Assembly (NCBI GenBank): GCA_021234155.1
Contig: JAJEKV010000006.1
Span: 186,001 to 250,000 of the forward strand
Length of the DNA: 64,000 bases
Direction: 5' to 3'
Origin: Isoetes taiwanensis
Lineage: Eukaryota > Streptophyta > Lycopodiopsida > Isoetales > Isoetaceae
Shown here one piece after another: positions 1 to 10,417 of the stretch. The translations under genes and the position numbers were made by a program. Every line of letters begins with the position of its first letter. The first letter of the stretch is position 1. A model generated the notes under the pieces. That model was given only the letters and a program-made list of their open reading frames with translations. It was not told the DNA's origin and searched no databases.

Positions 1-1028
1 TCGATTGGGGTCTATTTAATATTTTTTTAACCATGGGATTACAAAATTTCATGGGGAACATCCTATATGGGACTTTTGGGCCATGTTTTGACCCCATCAA
101 GTCAATGCACACAAAAAATCTGATTCAATGGTTGTCAACAACGTAAAATTTTTTGCTTTTACTCATAGCCAACAAAAAATGTGATGAGGATCAAAACAGA
201 CCAAGCTCAGAGGAGTCAAACCTTCTTGTTAAGAGTCAACGCATTGGAGCAAAAGAAATATATACACGACAGAAGGGTTGCACATATATTGATTTTCCAA
301 AACATTCTTTTAAATTCTTTGTGCATATGATCCTAGTTCATTCCAACAACGATATTGTGCAGTTTGCTTTGTACTTAATCCTGGAATTAAGAATTTGGAA
401 ATGCATACAAAAAAAGACTTATTTTTCGTGCATCAGCTGAAATAAGATAATTTACCCAATGAACCCAAGCATCGCTAGGGTAGGCACCCGAGAACACGCC
501 AGAGCCTCAGTCAGCTGCACCAATCAAAAACTTAAAGTCGCCGTGGAAACTGCTATGTGTAATCAAGAATACAAAGCAGCAGAGCCTTGGGATCTACCAA
601 CAAATTTCCTACCCTCAAATGCTCAAGCTTCAAGTTTGCTCTCAAAGCTTCAAGCATTCGCGGAAGCAGAGGCAGGGGATTTTGACCAGGCGCGTCTTAG
701 GCCTCAACAGAGGCGGATCTCTGGCTAAACACTAAATCCGCTGGAAAGAAAGAGGGCAAACGAAATTAGAAGGTTTTTCCTAACCTCAAGCAATCCTTAA
801 GCTTAAATTCAAAATATGATATGGCTGATTTAAATTAGGAGTAAAAAATAGAGCTTGTGGATCCACCGAAATAGACTGGGACGAAGCTAAGGCAGAAGAC
901 ATATACCCCTCTTGTTTTGTATAACAGGGATCCACCATCATCATCCTCCTATATAATAAAGAAATAGTGTTCGTGTAACAAGGGTCCACCGTCAGCATCT
1001 TTCTTTATATAATAAAGAAATAGTGTCC
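1..1028. other. No recognisable gene; short tandem repeat near the end
   Basis: Several short open frames occur (for example 153-440 and 459-728), but none shows a family signature or splice structure I can support. At 923-1031 a unit of about 54 bp is present twice; each copy contains the core TATAATAAAGAAATAGTGT. The second copy runs directly into the SINE sequence that starts near 1029. Confidence 0.5.
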
Positions 1029-2660
1029 TTGTGTGAGTGAGTGAGTAAGTAAATCCACCCCCATTGACGGTCGAGGAGGCGCCATGTGACGTTCCAACAT
1101 AATATATGGTATAAATACGTATATTATACTAGCACGTCACTAGTACATGTCGACTACGACGACATGTACATGGCGACTGTAAAGGGTTGTACCATGGGCA
1201 CAACCATTAGAACCCATTATAGTGCACATGTTATGCAACATGTGAATATATTCTATATTGCCACATGGCAATACCCCATATGAGCCATATGGCCCATCAG
1301 ACCTAACCCTAAAATGTGGGCATAAAGAGGCAGTAACCCTAAAAGTGTCCCCTTTTCGGATTCCAAGTCTCCAAGAGCCTGTTTGACCAAGCGCATGTGC
1401 CATTCCACCTTGTCAGATGCCGCGAAGCCTGCATTGCCCAACATATCATGTGCGTTCAATCGTCTCAGGCCAGATCGAGAGCATGGACGCCTTTTGTGGA
1501 GTTGGAGCGAGCCAAGGATCCAGTATGTGGCCAATCTCTTGTGCAAAGTCGGCTTCCCGACCATCTTCTTTTAGCCTTAGAGGATCTATAGATTCTGAGA
1601 TTTCAACCTCTAATGAAAGAACCTAACCATATATGTTTAGGTAGATAGATTAGATGATATTCTATTTTTCAGTTCTATGGATGATTATGGCTGATCTCTG
1701 TGAGCACTCCTGTGTATTGGGAAGGGGGGTAGAGACCCAGAGCCTTTTTAGTTGATGGTTCTAGATTAGCCCATTAATTTCCAATTAATGCGGCCTGTGC
1801 ATAAGAGCTTGCTTGGCTATGGGTGGCGGAGCTAGACCGACTGACAAGGAAGACTTGTCCAGTTACAGTTGATCCCTCTGCTGTGTAAAGCTTATCGGGA
1901 AACTCTGTGGGCTAGGTTTAATAGCTTGTCACTGAGTGTGGTCAAGGTATGGGCTCGACACCTCTTGGGTGACGCATCACCTTCAATAGAGTTAAAGTCG
2001 TAGACGAGCAGCAGCTCTCTAGCCCGCCTGTAACTGGCATGCATCTTCTGGAGGGGAGTGATTTCCTACTGCCTCATCGGGAACTGTGGAGATGTAACCT
2101 AGTAGTAGCCTCTTTGGCTATGCACCCGGCAGGCTACGGTCAGGCTCCAAGACTTATCAGCCTATTTGCAAAGTATGCACAGGAGGGGCGGATGGAATGG
2201 ACTACCCAATGACCATGTTCTATGCCAGCCAAGTCCATTGCTATGAACTCTGTCTGCTTGGACCTCTGAAGACCCGAGCTGTCAGTCAATCCCCTTGAGT
2301 CTGAGCCTTGGGTAGGAGTCCCCTCAATTGATGTTCCCTTCGAGGTGGATATGTATGTTATTTGATGCTATGTGCTCATGTTTGATGTGCTTCCGCAGCT
2401 AGGTAGCTCCCGAGGGAGACGGGATGAATGACACATCCATTCTTTCCCCTCGGGTTCTTGCTCACCATCAAGGGCCCGATGATAGGTGGGCGGCCTCGTG
2501 GCAGTGAGCTTGCACTTTCAAGAGGGATGAACTCTAGTTCTATATGATCGAGGAACCGTATATGAGCAGGGGACGTCACACACCACATGGCGCGATCTCA
2601 ACCCTCCATATCATCCCACCATCTTAATGGGGTCTTTTAAAAATTTTTGGTTGTGGAGGA
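1029..2660 (-). repeat. tRNA-derived SINE copy, split by a solo LTR
   Basis: The segments 1029-1084 and 2586-2660 are the two halves of one SINE copy. They match the intact-looking copy at 2745-2940 (GAGTGAGTAAGTAAATCCACC, then GGCGCCA, then GGCGCGATCTCA...CCACCATCTTAATGGGG). The copy is broken at the GGCGCCA/CATGGCGCG junction by a 1496-bp LTR. The part that would hold the tRNA-like A and B boxes is truncated after about 2645. Sense strand is minus, as judged from the better copy. Confidence 0.7.
1085..2580 (+). mobile_element. Solo LTR (copy 1), inserted in a SINE
   Basis: It begins TGTGACGTTCC and ends GGGGACGTCACA, so the termini are imperfect inverted repeats with TG...CA ends, as for LTRs. 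The flanking 5 bp are CGCCA (1080-1084) and CACCA (2581-2585). They differ by one CpG-to-CpA change and fit a 5-bp target duplication. A second copy of the same LTR lies in the opposite orientation at 62065-63658, sharing long blocks such as GCGAGCCAAGGATC near 1503. No internal retroelement domain or second LTR is adjacent, so this is a solo LTR. Length and 5-bp duplication would suit a Ty3-type element, but that assignment is inference. Confidence 0.85.
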
Positions 2661-2744
2661 GCTTTTAAAACTTTTTGGTTGTGGAATTGATAGTAAGTGT
2701 AAATAAGCTCCCAATGGGTGATATTTTGGAATTGGTAGTGTCCG

Positions 2745-2940
2745 TCTGCGAGTGAGCGAGCAAGTAAATCCACCCGCATCGATGGTCAGGAGGCGCCACG
2801 TGGCGCGATCTCAGCCCTCCATCTCATCCCACCATCTTAATGGGGGTCTTTCAAAAAATTTTAATTGTGGAAGGGATTCGAACCCTCGTTCGTGCCCCTC
2901 CAAACCCCCAATAGTTATCACTAGACCAAGCATTAGTCTA
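2745..2940 (-). repeat. tRNA-derived SINE with A and B boxes
   Basis: On the minus strand the 5' part is tRNA-like. An A box TGGTCTAGTGAT lies at 2918-2929 and a B box GGGTTCGAATCCC at 2873-2885, the internal RNA polymerase III promoter layout. The body then continues through GGGATGAGATGGAGGGCTGA to a tail near 2745. Two pieces of a second copy flank the solo LTR at 1085-2580. It is not a functional tRNA gene: no acceptor stem pairs around the boxes. Confidence 0.75.
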
Positions 2941-2989
2941 TTGAAATAATTGAAAGTTTCCATACTGTTAAGGGTGAGTTTTGATCAAT

Positions 2990-3640
2990 TCAATAATGTT
3001 CTGGATTTTCTAGGATGTTCTAAATAGCTCTAGAATCTTCTAGAATGTTCTGGAATATTCCAAATACTCATGGGTAACCATCTCAATGTTCTAGAATGTT
3101 CCAAATGCTCATTGGTAAGCACCTCAGTCCAAAAATAGCAAGATTTTAAAACTTTCTAAGTGCTTTAGTCTAAAAATAGAAAGTTTTTTGAAACTTTGCG
3201 CACACTCAAAACGGAGTGTTCTAGAATGTTCAATATGCTCTTGGGTAAACACCTCGGTCTAAAAATAGTAGTTTTTTTGAAACTTTGCAAACACTCAAAA
3301 TAGGATATTCTAGAATATTCCAGATGCTCATGGGTAAGCACCTTAGACTAAAAATAGAAAGTTTTTTTAAAAACTTGCAAAAAACTCAAAATATGATGTT
3401 CTAGATAGCTCTGGAGTCTTCTACAATGTCCCGGAATGATTTAGACGGTCATGGATAAGCACCTCAGTCCAAAAATAGAAAGTTTTTTTGGAATTCTATA
3501 AAGAGTCAAAGCAGAGTATTCTAGAATGTTCCTGATGTGATGATCCGAGTAAGCAATGTTCTAAAATGTTTTGCATGCTCATGGTTAGGCCCCCCGATCT
3601 AAAAATAGAAAGTTTTGAAACTTTGCAAGCTCAGTCCAAT
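2990..3640. repeat. Imperfect ~105-bp tandem array rich in heat-shock-element motifs
   Basis: About six diverged units occur. Each combines a TTCTAGAATGTTC-like segment, then GCTCATGGGTAAGCACCTC, then CTAAAAATAGAAAGTTTTTT and ACTTTGCAAACACTCAAAA. The first part contains TTCnnGAAnnTTC, the eukaryotic heat-shock-factor binding pattern. It is perfect at about 3038, 3093, 3219, 3307 and 3519. Near 3030-3057 it extends to five or more alternating TTC/GAA units. No gene starts immediately beside the array, so a promoter role is not shown. Confidence 0.75.
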
Positions 3641-3659
3641 AATACAAAGTTTTCAAAGT

Positions 3660-3850
3660 AGACAATACTTTAGAAATGGTAGTAGGTGGGAGTAATTCCA
3701 CATGGGTGATACTCTAGAATTGGTAGTAGGTGTTGGTGGTAAATATAAGTAACCTCCTCATAGTTGATTCTTTGGAATTGGTACTAAGTGTAATAAGTAA
3801 TGAGACTTTGGAATTTAAATTAAGTGTGAATAAGCTCCCAATGAGTGATC
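3660..3850. repeat. Diverged low-complexity repeat (GAATTGGTAGTAGGTG type)
   Basis: Short related units such as GGAATTGGTAGTAGGTG and GTGTGAATAAGCTCCCAATG recur here. A related stretch lies at 2680-2745, beside the SINE. I see no gene in it. It may be an old tandem duplication that spans the array and the SINE. Confidence 0.4.
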
Positions 3851-4540
3851 TTTCCGGTAACCTGCCTGCCCTATGGCTCTTATCCCAGCGTCATCCGCCC
3901 ATAAGCTTAATTTCTTTTCTATGATTGCTCCAAACAGCTTGCCCATAATGCTACTTATCATGATTGTACAGTAATTCTTCACCAAATCTCGATCTCCAGA
4001 CTTGAAAATGGTGACTATCCTACTTAGGCACCATGATTTAGGTAAACCACTTCTTACTGCCCTGTTAAAGGGGACTGCCAGTTTAGTGTGCACAACATGA
4101 CCATCCCATTTTAATAGTTCCACCATCATTCCCTTCGAGTCACGGGCTTTCCCATTATCCGTCTTCTGCAAAGATCTACATACATCATCCGCTGTGATGA
4201 AGTCTGTTACTGTTGCATCGTTCATTTCCATATTATCAACATTCGAAATTGTATAAAGTCCTGTTGCATAATTCAGCAAGTCTTGCCTAGTGAAATTTCC
4301 TTGAGGCATTGCAGGTGTTTGCATGTAGCTCCAAAATTTCTTTGGTGCATGGTGAAGCTTCTCTGTCAGCTTATCTTGCCATTTGATGCTCCACTCAGTC
4401 TGTTTTTGTTTTGTTATCTTTTTAAACCTTCGCCTTTTGATCGCTTATCAAGTGTGATATAGAACTTTGATCTTTTGATCGCTTATCAAGTGTGAGATAG
4501 AACTGTTTTCTAGCAGCATCCCACCAAGCTTTGTGTTTGT
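3815..4540 (-). pseudogene. LINE reverse-transcriptase fragment (N-terminal RT region)
   Basis: A 169-codon open frame (4324 down to 3815) encodes the linker and first RT blocks of a non-LTR element. It includes GLPKSWCLSRIVTIFKSGDR, then KNYCTIMISSIMGKLFGAII, then GIRAIGQAGYRKDHS, the pattern of RT motifs 0-2. The frame ends before the catalytic YADD block. Upstream on the same strand (4325-4540) it continues through the KAWWD...RKQ segment but is broken by stops and by a 39-bp duplication. It is a 5'- and 3'-truncated dead copy. A second fragment of the same family lies head to head on the plus strand at 4541-5000. Confidence 0.75.
4433..4504. repeat. 39-bp tandem duplication inside the LINE fragment
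   Basis: The unit CTTTTGATCGCTTATCAAGT followed by GTGAtATAGAACT is present at 4433-4465 and 4472-4504. It interrupts the reading frame of the minus-strand LINE copy just upstream of the KAWWD motif. Confidence 0.85.
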
Positions 4541-5000
4541 GTCTAGGATGAACCAGACTTGGATCATGCCACACTCAGATTTAAGATCCAGTGTTCGGCT
4601 CCTACTTCACAAAGATATGAAGGCCTGCAAAAGCTAAATAATAATAGAGCCCAAGAGTACGCATGTCTGGTAGAGGCTATATTTCAGCAGTTAACATGGC
4701 CAGATGATCTGTTATCTTGCAACAAAGCTTTTATGGACACCATTATGAAAGTAGCCATGCATGTATTTGGGAAGACACGTAGTAGTCTGAACAAAGGCCA
4801 TCATCACAAAGCTTGGTGGGATGAGGAATGTGTAGAGGCTAGAAAACAGTGCTATCGATAATAAAACAAAAATAGAGTAAGTGGAGCATCAAATGGCAAG
4901 ATAAGCTGACAGAAGAACTTCACCATGCACCAAAGAGATTTTGGAGCTACATGCAAACACCTGCAATGCCTCAAGGAAATTTCACTAGGCATGATATACA
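4541..5000 (+). pseudogene. LINE fragment, opposite orientation to its neighbour
   Basis: The open frame 4559-4861 reads through DHATLRFKIQCSAP and HHHKAWWDEECVEARKQCYR, the region between the endonuclease and RT domains of the same LINE family as 3815-4540. After two stops the homology continues to about 4985. Positions 4880-4985 are the inverse of 4305-4410, matching the minus copy through GCACCAAAGA and ACACCTGCAATGCCTC. Endonuclease and RT cores are absent. Confidence 0.7.
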
Positions 5001-5422
5001 ACTCAACTGCATTGGTGAGAACCACATAAAGGCCAATTAGATAATCTCACAACAAGCAAAGTAAGTTTTGTGGAAGCACAAAGTACACTATAATTTATGC
5101 AATACAAATAGTAAATGTGCTTAAACCATAATGGAACCATATCTAGCTATATAATCAACTTTAATGCAATGGTGGGTAAAATTTACCATATGTGAGTTCT
5201 TATAAATTGCCTTTGAGAAGCTATGACATTTCACCATGATGTTTTTATAGAAAAAACTAGATAAATGACTATTTCATGACAATTAGAATTGAAAAGCACA
5301 TCTTGTAAGTCATCTATTATTACCTCAAAGCCTTTCAGGTTAAGCTATATTTGCAATTTTCTAATGACTAAACCTATGAATTTAAGTTCTTGAGTTAATG
5401 AGAGTATATGAGAACTAATATG
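5001..5422. other. No feature seen
   Basis: AT-rich sequence without a supported gene, repeat or splice pattern. Confidence 0.5.
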
Positions 5423-6222
5423 TAGCAAAATAACAGGGGGTTCCAGAGGGATTTGATATGGATGTAAAATATAACAATTCCTGAAACCATAGTCCATATA
5501 TCCCTAAAACAATTGAATAGGTTGGTATAAAAAAAAAAAAAACAAGATTCAAGATAAAAAATAATCACATTAGCTCACTGGGAATATTGGTTAAAGTAGT
5601 CTTATTAGGATATTGAGTTATTTTGATAGAGGTTTGAGCCCCCGTATTTCATATTCTAAAATCTTAGGCAAAGCCGTATAGAGGTTCGATATTCTCTCAA
5701 AACCTTAGGCGAAATCGTATTTCATATTTCAAAATCATAGGCGCCTCCAATCATAAATGACTATAAATGAAACGAGAGGTGGTCACAGGCCCAAGCATAC
5801 GATCTGGGTCGTAGGATCGATGAATCCGACAACTGTGGTAGTCCAGGGTGCACCTCGTTTAGAAATATATAGCAAAATAACATGGGGTTCCAGAGGGATT
5901 TGATATGGATGTAAAATATAACAATTCCTGAAACCATAGTCCATATATCCCTAAAACAATTGAATGGGTTGGTATTAAAAAAAAAAACATAGATTCAAGA
6001 TAAAAAATAATCACATTAGCTCACTGGGAATATTGGTTAATTAAGACATTGAGTTATTTTGATAGAGGTTCGAGCCCCCGTATTTCATATTCTAAAATCT
6101 TAGGCAAAGCCGCATAGAGGTTCGATATTCTCTCAAAACCTTAGGCGAAATCGTATTTCATATTTCAAAATCGTAGGCACCTCCAATCATAAATGGCTAT
6201 AAACGAAACGAGAGGTGGTCAC
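5423..6222. repeat. Direct duplication of a ~360-bp tRNA-like repeat
   Basis: Copy 1 (5423-5786) and copy 2 (5870-6222) are nearly identical, with an offset of 447 bp and 83 bp of unrelated sequence between them. Each holds TTAGCTCACTGGG and, about 45 bp on, GGTTTGAGCCCCC (copy 1) or GGTTCGAGCCCCC (copy 2). These resemble A and B boxes of a tRNA-derived SINE. Copy 2 lacks about 10 bp next to the A box. Both end in CGAGAGGTGGTCAC. An oligo-A run (5528-5543 in copy 1) lies inside the unit. Confidence 0.75.
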
Positions 6223-6240
6223 CTTGCCATGATTCTTCAC

Positions 6241-6312
6241 CTGGACATTGTCATCCATTAAATCAGTGTGCAGCCAGACTGGAAGCCTGCCAGTACTCAG
6301 AGCATCCTTAAT
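6241..6312 (-). pseudogene. Isolated 24-codon exon, possible HxDxxxDN kinase-like motif
   Basis: The exon is flanked by a plausible acceptor (TTCCAG at 6313-6318) and donor (GTGAAG below 6241). It keeps phase 0 on both sides and encodes LPVWLHTDLMDDNVQ at its end. The H-x-D-x-x-x-D-N spacing resembles the catalytic loop of aminoglycoside-phosphotransferase/protein-kinase-like folds. I cannot name the gene. No matching neighbouring exons are convincing: the duplicated repeat ends only 19 bp downstream, and upstream (6400-6520) I see only an uncertain continuation. It is probably a gene fragment cut by the repeat. Confidence 0.4.
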
Positions 6313-6399
6313 CTGGAAGAAGATCATGTAGTCAATCGCTAAATACTTAGAAGGTTTTCTCGTTGGTTGCTTATTATGCAAATAACTAGGGTTATGCAA

Positions 6400-8725
6400 A
6401 AGTGTTAAGGCCTAATGTTGCTCTGTTACTTTGGCGTCAAACGGCATATCGCTGGAGCTAATCTGGTCACAGATAAGCCAACCACTATCATCGCTTCTCC
6501 AAGTGTTTTGAAGTTGGAATAAAGTTTTGTATCTACTAGTGGCGGCGAAAAACAAAGGGATCTAAGGTTTCTTCTACTTCTGCTTCTATTGATCTAAGGT
6601 GGAGTGTACAGAAAAATATGCAAAGCCTTTGTATTTTTGGCCCACTGGGACTTTTTGCTGTACTCTGCTCTGCAAGCATGGGCAATATGGAAGGTGCAAT
6701 AAGCATCTATTTGTGTTAGAGTTGTTTGTTAGGCTATAAGAGGTATTTTCGACCAACTTCATAAGGATTTTTTAGCACACCAGCCCTACCGGGCCTACAG
6801 CCTTTCCTCAAATTCTAGCCTATCCACGTGTAATTTCCATGTCATCAAAATCTGATGTGGCTTATTTTGCACCATCGGATCTATGTTTTCGTAAATCTAA
6901 GGCCAGGGAAATTAGAAAATCGGAAAAAAATTGGATACGGAGATGGAAAGGGTCAAAAGGAATAACTTCTTCTTGCATCGGGCTTTTGCTATTCACTTCC
7001 TTCGTTGTGCCCTCCATCGAACTTTGTGAAGGAGACGACACAGGTGCCGTTACACTGGATATTGGATATGGCAGGGGATTCCTCGATTTAAAACCTTAAT
7101 GCAATTTATCCTATATATTCCTCGATTTAAAACCTTAATGCAATTTTTCCTATATATTCCTTTCTCTTTTGAATATGTCGTGAGCTGCAATGGGGACGCC
7201 GGCCTTTCCTGATCTAGGTTGCCATTGCTCTGTTTCTGATTGTCGTCTCATCGATTTTTTGCCATTTTCCTGCGATGGCTACCAAAAGGTATTTTCTCAG
7301 TTGCTCATTACTAGATCTCCCTTCAATCATTTATAAATTGTCTGTCTGCATGCCAAATTGCATATACATATATAATCGCTTAGAACGGTAATAATAGCTT
7401 ATCATCACCGGAAGAAGATGAGCGGATTCAATGAGTTAGATGATGCCGTTTTAGCGAGGGAGTCGTTATGCTGGCTGTTGCTTTCTCCATTCGAGTCTTT
7501 GCCAAAGAGCTCCTAATTTCTTTAGGCTAACAGGTATAAGTTCTTCTTTGCTTCTTTGACAAACATGGCTTCTTTATCTCCTCCTGGCTCTTCAAGTGGT
7601 TCGTTGGAGTCTGTAACTGGCGACCTAACAGAGTGATTTTTTGAGCTCTCAGTCCTTTCATGCCTGATATTAGGTTTTACCTGCTTTGCATTTCGTTGCG
7701 TCCAACAACAGTTCTTTAGACCTTCTGCTACCAGGCCAAGGTTGCCCGCAACAGTGACTGAGACTATGGATATTTCAGGCTTGCCAGCCCCATAGAAATG
7801 TGCAGGCATGTCCATGTTTTTTATCTGCTATTTCTCATCTTAATTTTTGCCGGTAGAACTATTGCTGGCACGGTGTTTGCTGAAGTGTTCCAGAAATACA
7901 ACAAGACCCTGCATTTGTTTTCTTAGCCATGTTCTAGTAGCAACGGTGAAAACGGTATTTTAGTCACTGTTTCTAATTTTTCCTCCTTTCTTGAATTAAT
8001 TGCACTGCTAGCATGGAGGATGCTCTATTTGTTATGAGGTTTAGTTCCTTCAATAACCTACTGCATGTCCTTTCTAGTTGAATAAATTTGCTGGATACCA
8101 AGTGCAGTAAAAGAGAATAAGTGGTTGTGGTTAAGCCTCCTACTCATTGCACTAAACTCATCTAAATAATATAATAGAAGGAGCAAGTCTAGTTAATCGG
8201 GTAATTTTATGCAATGCCATATTGCAACAAATCCGGGACTTTCTGTTCTAAGAAGGTAAGGCCATAGAGCTTGCTTGCACTAATCAAATGCAGTTCTTTT
8301 TCCTTCATTCCCTATGTTTCTTGCGTTTTCCTGAGAGAGGTGTTATTCCCCGGCGCACAAAGTATCGGTAGAATGAGTGACATGGCTGGGAATGGCTGAC
8401 ATGCACATATAAATCCGTTTATTTCAGCATTTATGCATATAAACTACATGCATGCAAACTAGAGTGTTAACAGGGAACGGGTTTGTTGCAGATAATGAGA
8501 TAGCTACCATTGTCCATTCAAGTATTATATGAACTGTAAGTCCATCTGGTGGGAAGTCATTGGAAAATCTGATGATGGATGTCTTGCTAAATGGCCTCTT
8601 GTTGTAATACAGCACGCCACATGTCATACTTTATATCATGCAAATGTTCTTTTCAACATCATATAAATTTTCAAATTTGATGTCTATGTCTGGCCATAAA
8701 TCGAGACCTTATCAGCCATTTAGTT
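6400..8725. other. Intergenic; one tandem repeat, no supported gene
   Basis: A 39-bp unit starting CCTCGATTTAAAACCTTAAT is repeated exactly twice at 7081-7119 and 7120-7158, apart from one base. Open frames at 6839-7099 (plus), 7522-7815 (minus) and 8424-8627 (minus) show no recognised family and no supporting splice sites. I treat them as unproven. Confidence 0.5.
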
Positions 8726-8833
8726 GTTTATCCTATTGTTTAAGTTTGGATTTTCCGGTTTGGAGGAAAACTTTTTGGATTTTTCTTTAGCCAGATTTAC
8801 TAAGATTTTGGGATTTTATTGGGGAATTTAGAT
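8726..8833 (+). repeat. Dispersed ~105-bp repeat, copy 1
   Basis: The sequence from CCTATTGTTTAAGTTTGGAT to GGGATTTTATTGGGGAAT recurs at 13345-13443 with only a few changes. The second copy lies inside the Helitron. A weaker relative, with CCGGAAAAATACC, lies near 9050-9110. Confidence 0.8.
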
Positions 8834-9821
8834 GCCGGGAAAAAATACCGATTTCCAAAAATCGGAGATGCATTTTTTGCTATGATTTCTGAACTTTTCT
8901 TATCTGTCCTGAGGCTTCGGCATTGCAGCTGTCGGAAGCGTGCATGTTAGCCATATGGATTGACATGCTTTAATACTTTTGCATTCGGTTTTCTTCTTCA
9001 GATGGGAGATTCGATTGCACCGCCATGTTTTCAGGTAAGCCGAAAACCTCTTGGATTTTTTCCCTGGGTTGGTTTCCTAAGGTTGCAAGGGCTTTTGTTG
9101 CCGGAAAAATACCCAGGTATTCTAAAAATTGGCTGATTTTACTTTTGTGCATATGAGTTATGGCGAAATGCATGAAAGAAGCCACGTTTTATCAGGCATC
9201 TTGCCCGACCCTTGACAGGAAATAATAGTTTTCCTTCTCCTGTTATTGCACATGCCAGGCTCGATTGGATACAGAACTGCCCTAAAGTTTTTGTTCCAGT
9301 TTTTGCTTTGACTTTTGGGCATTATCATATCGTCAAAGATCATTTGGAGCTTTATTGCAGCTCTGTTTGAGGCTAATACAAAGATTTGCATACATGTTTG
9401 ATCGATTTTGATCTTGAGGTCCGGGCCTGTACGAATCTATGGCGGCCTAGCATTGATATGGCTTGCGAATTTAACCTGTCTCAATTTGGTGGATCATATT
9501 TGGGTGACCGTAACAGCATAGCAACAAGATATTAGGTAAAAATCGTTCTTTTATTTCTTACAGAGGTATGCGACAAAAATTAGGTGCAGGGAATATTTTA
9601 GATTTGTCACTATTGCTTACTTTATATATTGTATTCTTCAGCACAAATTTTGATGTAGATTTATGGACAAAATTTTACTTTTCTTTCCTTTTCTTCTTCA
9701 TGCTCAAATGTTCAGTTGCAAACTATAGGTAAAATTGATTACTTGGACGTGAAAGTGAGTCTTATGTTAGCTTTGTTCTTTCTTCAGAGCCAACATTTCC
9801 AGCTTAGAGTTCTATTCTTTT

Positions 9822-10325
9822 GAGACAGGGAGATGGATTCGGGAGCCGCGTGAGGACAGAGTCTGTCAGTGCTGTCAACAGGGCGCCATTGAGGATGAAA
9901 GTCACGCCCTCCAGGCCTGTCCGGCGTACGAGCATATCCGGGCTCGGTATGCTCGGTTAGTTGTGCCCCATCAGGCCTTGCATGAGCTACTGAGCACGAC
10001 CTCTGTAGGCTTGTTGGGATCGTACCTCCGGGAGGTAATGGATACGCGGACTCAGTTATGCCCCCCTGTCCGACATTAACCTCAGTTGTACTTGTGATTA
10101 TGTATATAACTGTGCAGTCTGTCAGCATCCTTATTGCTACTAAGGTTTTCCCCCCGAAAACCCTTCGGGGCGGGGGTTTTTTAATCCTGGTAGTAATACG
10201 CCTGCTGGCTTGTGCTACGACGTAAAAAATACATCTCTCTCTCTCTCTCTCTTTGTACTTGGGTCCCATAGGCCAGTTGGTCTCCGTGGACGATAAAATC
10301 ATATTCTATTCTATTCTATTCTATT
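9822..10325 (+). pseudogene. 3' end of a LINE: C-terminal zinc knuckle plus tail
   Basis: The frame 9828-10079 encodes the C-terminus of a non-LTR reverse transcriptase. It has a CX2C...H...C knuckle in VCQCCQQGAIEDESHALQAC, followed by a CPAYEHIRARYARL segment, and stops at TAA 10077-10079. The 3'UTR holds a strong stem-loop near 10150-10176 (CCCCGAA, loop, TTCGGGG), a CT microsatellite at 10230-10251, and the tail CCGTGGACGATAAAA followed by (ATTCT)n. It is a heavily 5'-truncated insertion: the endonuclease and RT core are missing. The local GC content is much higher than in the flanks. The last ~60 bp resemble the 3' ends at 44.7 kb and 27.3 kb. Confidence 0.8.
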
Positions 10326-10417
10326 AAATGTTGATGTAGGGTTCCCCAATAGGTATCGGACACCTAGACATCTAATATAGCAGTGTCAATCCTTATCAAA
10401 TGTTGATGCGGATTAAG

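Noticed and set aside
2873-2929. tRNA gene on the minus strand
   Set aside because: Same reason: SINE head, no acceptor stem.
9784-10302. 172-codon minus-strand frame
   Set aside because: Antisense to the LINE C-terminus and its microsatellite tail (the RERERER stretch comes from the CT repeat).
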